Below, in pieces: positions 59,361 through 64,000 of a DNA stretch of 64,000 bases. Origin of the DNA: Knoxdaviesia capensis (taxonomy: Eukaryota; Ascomycota; Sordariomycetes; Microascales; Gondwanamycetaceae). A program made the position numbers and the translations under genes. The notes below the pieces were generated by a model. It was not told the origin of the DNA. It made no database searches and saw only the letters and a list, made by a program, of their open reading frames with translations. The DNA is taken from positions 1,344,466-1,408,465 of the forward strand of contig LNGK01000005.1 in assembly GCA_001510575.1 (NCBI GenBank). Direction: 5' to 3'. Each line of letters starts with the position of its first letter. The stretch's first letter is position 1.

Positions 59361-60028
59361 ATGCCTGTACGTTTGAAACAAAATGCCCTACGGATCCCTT
59401 TTCACCTACTAGATACAGAGAATATCTCGAAGTCGTCGTGTGTTCGCAGCCCTCTCCTCCGATGCTACGACAGTCCCCTCGATCGATCTGGAACGGCCCT
59501 CCGGGAATGAATCGGCAGGATGATCGGGACTACGGTTGGCGAGGAGAGGAGACGATCGCACTGTTCTATATCGCCAGTGCATATACCAGACACCAGACAG
59601 ACTCAAAACCGGATTCTCAGTTGCGAAATGCTGAAATTTGTGGACTGGTGCGGATAACTAACGAAATATGCGTATACACAGAGCCACAAGTCGTTCCGTA
59701 CGAAGCAGAAGATGGCCAAGGCCCAGAAGCAGAACCGCCCCATCCCTCACTGGATCCGCCTGCGGACCGGTAACACCATCAGGTACGGCATTCCGCCCAT
59801 CCAGAAATCATGACGATAGACATGCTCGCGGCGCGAGTCAGTCTGGTGGGGCTTGAGCTCGAAGGGCAAAGTCCCGCCAGCAGGAGGAAGCTGCCCGGCG
59901 GCAGTCCTTGCGATCGTCTGATGGAACCCCCAAACTATGCCATACCGCAGAAACTAACCGGGCGTCCTCTTTTGTACAGATACAATGCCAAGCGGAGACA
60001 TTGGCGCAAGACCCGCCTCGGCATCTAA
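59361..60028 (+). CDS. RPL39: 60S ribosomal protein eL39
   Basis: Three exons, 59361-59366, 59682-59782 and 59980-60028, give 51 residues, the exact family length. Exon 1 codes only Met-Pro, then a 315-base intron with a GTACGT donor. The rest reads SHKSFRTKQKMAKAQKQNRP, then PHWIRLRTGNTIRYNAKRRH, ending KTRLGI, nearly invariant among eukaryotes. eL39 lines the lower part of the peptide exit tunnel. Long first introns directly after the start codon are common in fungal ribosomal protein genes. I looked for box C/D elements in both introns and found no convincing pair. Confidence 0.97.
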
Positions 60029-61814
60029 ATAACGAAAGACTCTCTGAACCTCTTCGGCCACCCTTTCCGGCCGTGTACGAAACACGGCATCCCCGAACCA
60101 CCCGAAGAACCGATCGCCTCGATGATCGCAATCTAGATCCTCGCAGACGAGACAAGTGCCATGAAATAAAAAATTCCAAGAAAACTATCCTCTCGCGAGA
60201 CCAACCGTCATCTCCGGACGCCCCGCCATGGGACATCACCTTGTTCTTCCTCGCCTTTTTCGCTGTGTTCCTTTATTTCCTTCTTCGTATTTTTATCCTC
60301 TCCTCTTTTTTATTCTCCGTCGGGAGTGTCAGCACCGCACGAGCGGGGTGGGCGACGCGAGACCAGCTGTCTTCGTGAATCGCCAATTCCCGTTTATCGA
60401 GAGAGAACAACCCTCTTCTTTGTATACCTTGCGCGTGTGCTTGACTCTGCGGGACTGGGCTGGTCGGAAAAAGGCTTTAGAGATTGTTTGACGTTGTTTT
60501 TCAGATGTTTCGAGTGTGGAGAGGAAGGGGGAGTCAGGGAAACTGGCGGGGGAGTTGTTAACGCTTCTTACAACTAACTGCATTTACCTTTTTTATTAAC
60601 GGTTTCAACGGGTCTTTTTTTCTTCTCATTGTTTTCTCTTTTTTTTTTTCCTGAGTCTCAAAAAATATCAAAAAGTGGAATCGGGAACGGAACTCTAGTT
60701 TGCTTGACAGCGCACTGTGATATGTTGTATGCTTCTGAAGCTTGTAGAAGGTCTACCGATGGGCCACCCTGGCTGTGGCCGTCAGTCTGATTCACCCGAC
60801 CGTGCTCGGCTCGAGCCAACACCATACCATCGAATGCCTGCAGGCGGCTATAGACGACCTACGCACAGCTGGCGGCCTGAGGCCTTCCGGCGTCTAAACC
60901 CACAAGGCCCCATCACATCATGGCCCACGCCATGGCCGGCGGAAGTTGCAACAATTTTTGCCGCCTCCAGGCCGGCGAATCGGTCCCCCCACATGCACAG
61001 AAACTGAGGGGAGAATTCAACAGAACCGCAGAGAAATACAGAGACAATTAAAAATCAGCGTACTATTAATCTGGACCATCCTACCAATCAAAAATCTCAG
61101 ATGTGAGACTGAAAATATGTGTGTCTGTGTGTGTGACCAAGCGATAAAATGCAAACAATCGGCCAGCCACACGCACACCAACAGAGTTGAAAAATACCAA
61201 AAATAAACGCTGCAGAGGCCGGTGTGCGTCCCAGGAGAATCACACGTCCTAGCTAAAGATATACACGGGAAACAAACAAAAGGAGAGTCATGCAGACATG
61301 ACACTGCCCATTAAGCGCGCTTCACGAACAATCCGTCCAGCGACCAGTAATGGCCCTCGCTTGTAGTATCGACTGGGAAACAGGACATACACGACACTCG
61401 ACATACATTCGGATATGCACCAATTTACTGATGTCACAAAAGACCCACGAGACAAAAAGCAAAAGGAGAAAATGGATATTGAAAACCTGAGAATACACCA
61501 AGAGAGCCTTGCATCTCTGTACATGAAAGAAGGAAGAACAATAGAGTTGTGACGTGTTTAAACCGTATTCATCATTTAAGAGCAAAAGGAAAAAGAGAAA
61601 CCCAGTAAGAGCACAGAAAAGAGAATAAAGAGTAGACTCCAGCCACCAGCTGGCAGAGTCATAAAAAGACGGAGTAGGAGGGATAGTAAGGAAGTATAGA
61701 CACACGGGACGAACGAGTGGCAATACTGAGAGGCATGAAAACGAGGGGAGTGTGGTGAAAGAAGGGCAGAGCGAGGTCAAACCCCCAAAAGCACAAGGAA
61801 ACCAAACCGGCTGT
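60029..61814. other. Convergent 3' region between RPL39 and SKP1
   Basis: T-rich sequence follows RPL39 (about 60240-60315 and 60590-60655). A GT run lies at 61117-61134 (TGTGTG). The right part is A-rich on the plus strand and may be the SKP1 3' UTR. No gene is evident. Confidence 0.5.
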
Positions 61815-62755
61815 TTATCTATCCTCAGCCCACTCGTTCTCCCGGCGGATCTGCTCTTCCTCCTCAGGGGTGAAATCGTTCGTGATGTTGAAGGTCTTAC
61901 GAATCTCCTCAGGCGACTTGCCCTTGATCATGTTGGCAACAGTCTTGCAGCCAACATCAAGGAGGGGCTTGATATCGAGGTAGTTGGAGGCCTGGCAGGG
62001 TTCCAAGAGGTGACGACGTTAGCGAAATGTCATCGAAAGAGGGGGGAGGAAAGACAGCGAGATGAAGCCTCAAGTCATCGCACAGAAATCAAAAAAAAAA
62101 GAAAAGAAAACCAAGCCAGGACCTGGGGCAGAGGGGGGGAGCGTTTGAGGCCAAACTTACCAGGATGATCTCGAAGAGCATCTCTTGGTCCACCTGCATG
62201 AACTTCTGATCCCACTCATCGATGTCGGTGGTCTTCTTACGGGTGACATCGTCGTCATCCTGAGCGCTGGGCGGGTCGTTCCGGTGGTGCTCGCACCACT
62301 CGATAACCTTGCGCAAAACCGCGTCGTTAACGTTCGGAATCGGGATCGGGTTATCCTTGCTCATGGCGAGGTCGCCAATGTCATCAAGCATGTTCTTGAT
62401 GAGCATCGAACGCTCGGCGACAACACGATCTGTTGATAGAGAAGGCGAGAGAAGCGGGTTAGTTATCGTGGTTTGAGTCCGGAAGGGGAGGCGGTGGGCG
62501 ACGGCCTGGTGATGGAGATCGGAAGGCCGTGTGGCGGGGATGTGTCTATGTCACGGGGGGGTGTCTGCGGTTTCCAGCGTGCCCCTCTTCAAGCTGATCG
62601 ACAGAGGGCCTCTCCGCAGACCACACCCCGCCATGAAAAGAGTATCGCGAGCGACAGCAACGTTGGGGAGACGAAATCCGGCACTTACCAACTTCCTGGA
62701 TGATGTTGTCGTTGGACTGAAGCCAGATCTTGCTGATACCCAAAGACTCGGCCAT
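61815..62755 (-). CDS. SKP1: Skp1, SCF ubiquitin ligase adaptor
   Basis: Three exons, 62755-62689, 62429-62161 and 61991-61815, give 170 residues. The first join gives NDNIIQEVDRVVAERSMLIK and the second EIILASNYLDIKPLLDVGCK, both exact Skp1 signatures. The POZ/BTB-like N-terminus binds cullin-1. The C-terminal helices (KGKSPEEIRKTFNITNDFTP, then EEEEQIRRENEWAEDR) bind F-box proteins. It bridges Cul1 and F-box subunits in SCF ligases and also has kinetochore roles in yeast. The disordered acidic loop (AQDDDDVTRKKTTD) is of usual fungal length. Intron donors are all GTAAGT. It diverges from the HNH-like gene, with 651 bases between start codons. Confidence 0.96.
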
Positions 62756-63406
62756 TTTGGGCTTTTGTAAAGAAGGTCGGGATGGAGAAAGAAGGACTGA
62801 TGAAGGTAGATGGGGATTTCGTGGTGTGTATTGAGGAGGAAAGATGGAACGAAACAAATAAAATGAAGAGGCAGATGGAAGTGATATAAGAGAGAGCAAA
62901 ACAGAATAAAATAGAACGGGAGGAAGTGGTTGTTTGTAAGAGATGGAGAGTAAAAATTATCAAACAGTTAAGAAATACAGCTAAGGTTGGACAAACAAAG
63001 AAGCAGGCAGAATCACAACAGCGAACGTTTAGCCAATCAGGGGTGGCGGACCACAATGCTAGGGTTAAACCCGAGTACAACTCTTAGTTTGTTGCCTAAT
63101 TACTTGATCAGGAAGACCCTCGAAGAGGCCTGTTCTGCTGTTTGTTTCCATCCATGCATGCGCGTTGTTTCTAACTTAGGAAACATCTCAGGCCCAGAAT
63201 CCGGACTGGCTGGAGCCAACATGCATACAACCTTCAGATGGCGCACGGCGACTAAAATTTCTAAAAACAGCCCGTTGTCGAGACCGACAGGCATGCACCT
63301 TTTGCTGCTTTTGGGATTCAGTGAGGGAAATGAGGAAAGATTTATGCACATCGATTCCAGCGGTTAAAAGTCGCACGACCGCCTTCGATTCAATCCACAG
63401 TTTACG
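62756..63406. promoter_or_regulatory. Divergent promoter region between SKP1 and the HNH-like gene
   Basis: A 651-base gap between start codons. A pyrimidine-rich leader on the minus strand (about 62760-62960) belongs to SKP1. No clear TATA box was seen on either strand. Confidence 0.4.
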
Positions 63407-64000
63407 ATGCCCAGTTACCACTTAACTCCGGAGTCACGATTATGCTCCGCCATGGCATCCTCTCCATCCCGTCTCGGCCACCAAAGCCATCCACTCCCGG
63501 TGGTAAAAATCCCTGGTCCCGGATTATCCTTGATCGCGTTCAACCATCCCAGGTATCCCAGCGGGACAACCATGTCGAAACTTCCCCGGGTCGACGTTCT
63601 GGACAGCGGCGAGGCTGGTATGCATCACCGAATAGCCCTGGTTGCCTGCGAGATTATTGCCAACTACCGCTTCGATGAGGGATTCATCTCGTTGACCGAA
63701 ACAGGCAGCCCCGTCCAGGTTCCTCTAGATGGGATATCTGGCTTGCGACAACTACTATTTCGTCATCAGTGGCTGTGAGGGTACAATGGAGAACCGTGCT
63801 ACACTTTTTTTTCATGTCCTCTGCGTATAGGTTTGAGTACTGACATTTTTCCACGCTTCCCATTTCCGCTGTGCCATAGCATGTCGTCCCTAGCTTCAAG
63901 GAGTGGAAGTTCCCACACAACCGCATCCCGCGATACTGGTACCCGGCCTCGTTCCCGGACGTTCCGAACCGCCGGCCTGTCTGGTCACAAATTCCTCCTG
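63407..64000 (+). pseudogene. 5' part of a fungal HNH-nuclease-family gene with apparent frameshift, cut by the window edge
   Basis: The first frame (63407 to about 63750) encodes SLIAFNHPRYPSGTTMSKLP, DVLDSGEAGMHHRIALVACE and IIANYRFDEGFISLTETG, matching the N-terminal region of fungal proteins that carry an HNH endonuclease domain. The expected next block appears one frame over as CDNYYFVISGCEG (from about 63744), so one extra base, or two missing, lies between about 63735 and 63752. From there the new frame runs to a plausible donor at 63825, a 55-base intron with GTACTGAC branch point, and an exon from 63880 reading HVVPSFKEWKFPHNRIPRYW. The HNH domain itself would lie beyond the window. 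It may be a pseudogene or a sequencing error. The start could also be 63452. Confidence 0.6.

Noticed and set aside
59367..59979. snoRNA in the RPL39 introns
   Set aside because: A box C-like TCTGATGGA occurs in intron 2, but no matching box D and terminal stem were found.
1..64000. tRNA, 5S rRNA or CRISPR array
   Set aside because: No paired A-box/B-box or cloverleaf and no spaced direct repeats were seen by eye; a covariance-model scan would settle the RNA genes.

Overview
The window is nuclear DNA from a filamentous ascomycete, most likely Pezizomycotina. The evidence is a Zn2Cys6 regulator, a 3,153-residue DUF3638/DUF3645 protein, short introns with GTAAGT/GTACGT/GTATGT donors and CTAAC or CTGAC branch points, pyrimidine-rich leaders, C-rich third codon positions, and recognisable fungal forms of Rrp45, Cwc15, Skp1, Arl1, Arl3/ARFRP1 and eL39. 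No tRNA, rRNA, CRISPR array, intact transposon or bacterial-style operon was seen. Exon borders were placed by hand from splice consensus, phase and family alignment.

Left part (1-31 kb). A Zn2Cys6 transcription factor (five exons) converges on a Cas1p-type membrane O-acetyltransferase with a fused PC-esterase domain. A 5.3 kb gene-poor stretch follows, then a serine-rich membrane-anchored orphan protein (minus strand), another 3.7 kb gene-poor stretch, and the giant DUF6606/DUF3638/DUF3645 gene (about 9.6 kb, minus strand). Between 28.4 and 31.3 kb there is only an unrecognised, possibly decayed coding trace.

Middle part (31-50 kb), compact housekeeping genes. Arl3/ARFRP1 GTPase (+) converges on exosome subunit Rrp45 (-). 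Rrp45 diverges from spliceosomal Cwc15 (+), which converges on xylulokinase (-). Next come an Mmt-type mitochondrial cation transporter (-), a divergent PQ-loop vacuolar amino-acid transporter (+), a 66-residue CYSTM-like Cys-rich peptide (+) and the Arl1 GTPase (-). Arl3 and Arl1 act in the same trans-Golgi cascade in yeast and lie about 17 kb apart here.

Right part (50-64 kb). A DHA1-type MFS transporter (-), a 5.1 kb gene-poor stretch, a Gre2-like extended SDR reductase (+), ribosomal protein eL39 (+), Skp1 (-), and the 5' end of a fungal HNH-nuclease-like gene (+). The HNH-like gene runs off the window and appears to carry a +1 frameshift.

No biosynthetic cluster is evident. The most interesting items are the giant protein with P-loop-like and DEAH motifs, the Ala/Pro-rich insertion in Arl3, the telomere-like repeat forming the branch-point region of the xylulokinase intron, and the unresolved overlapping reading frames upstream of the Mmt gene.
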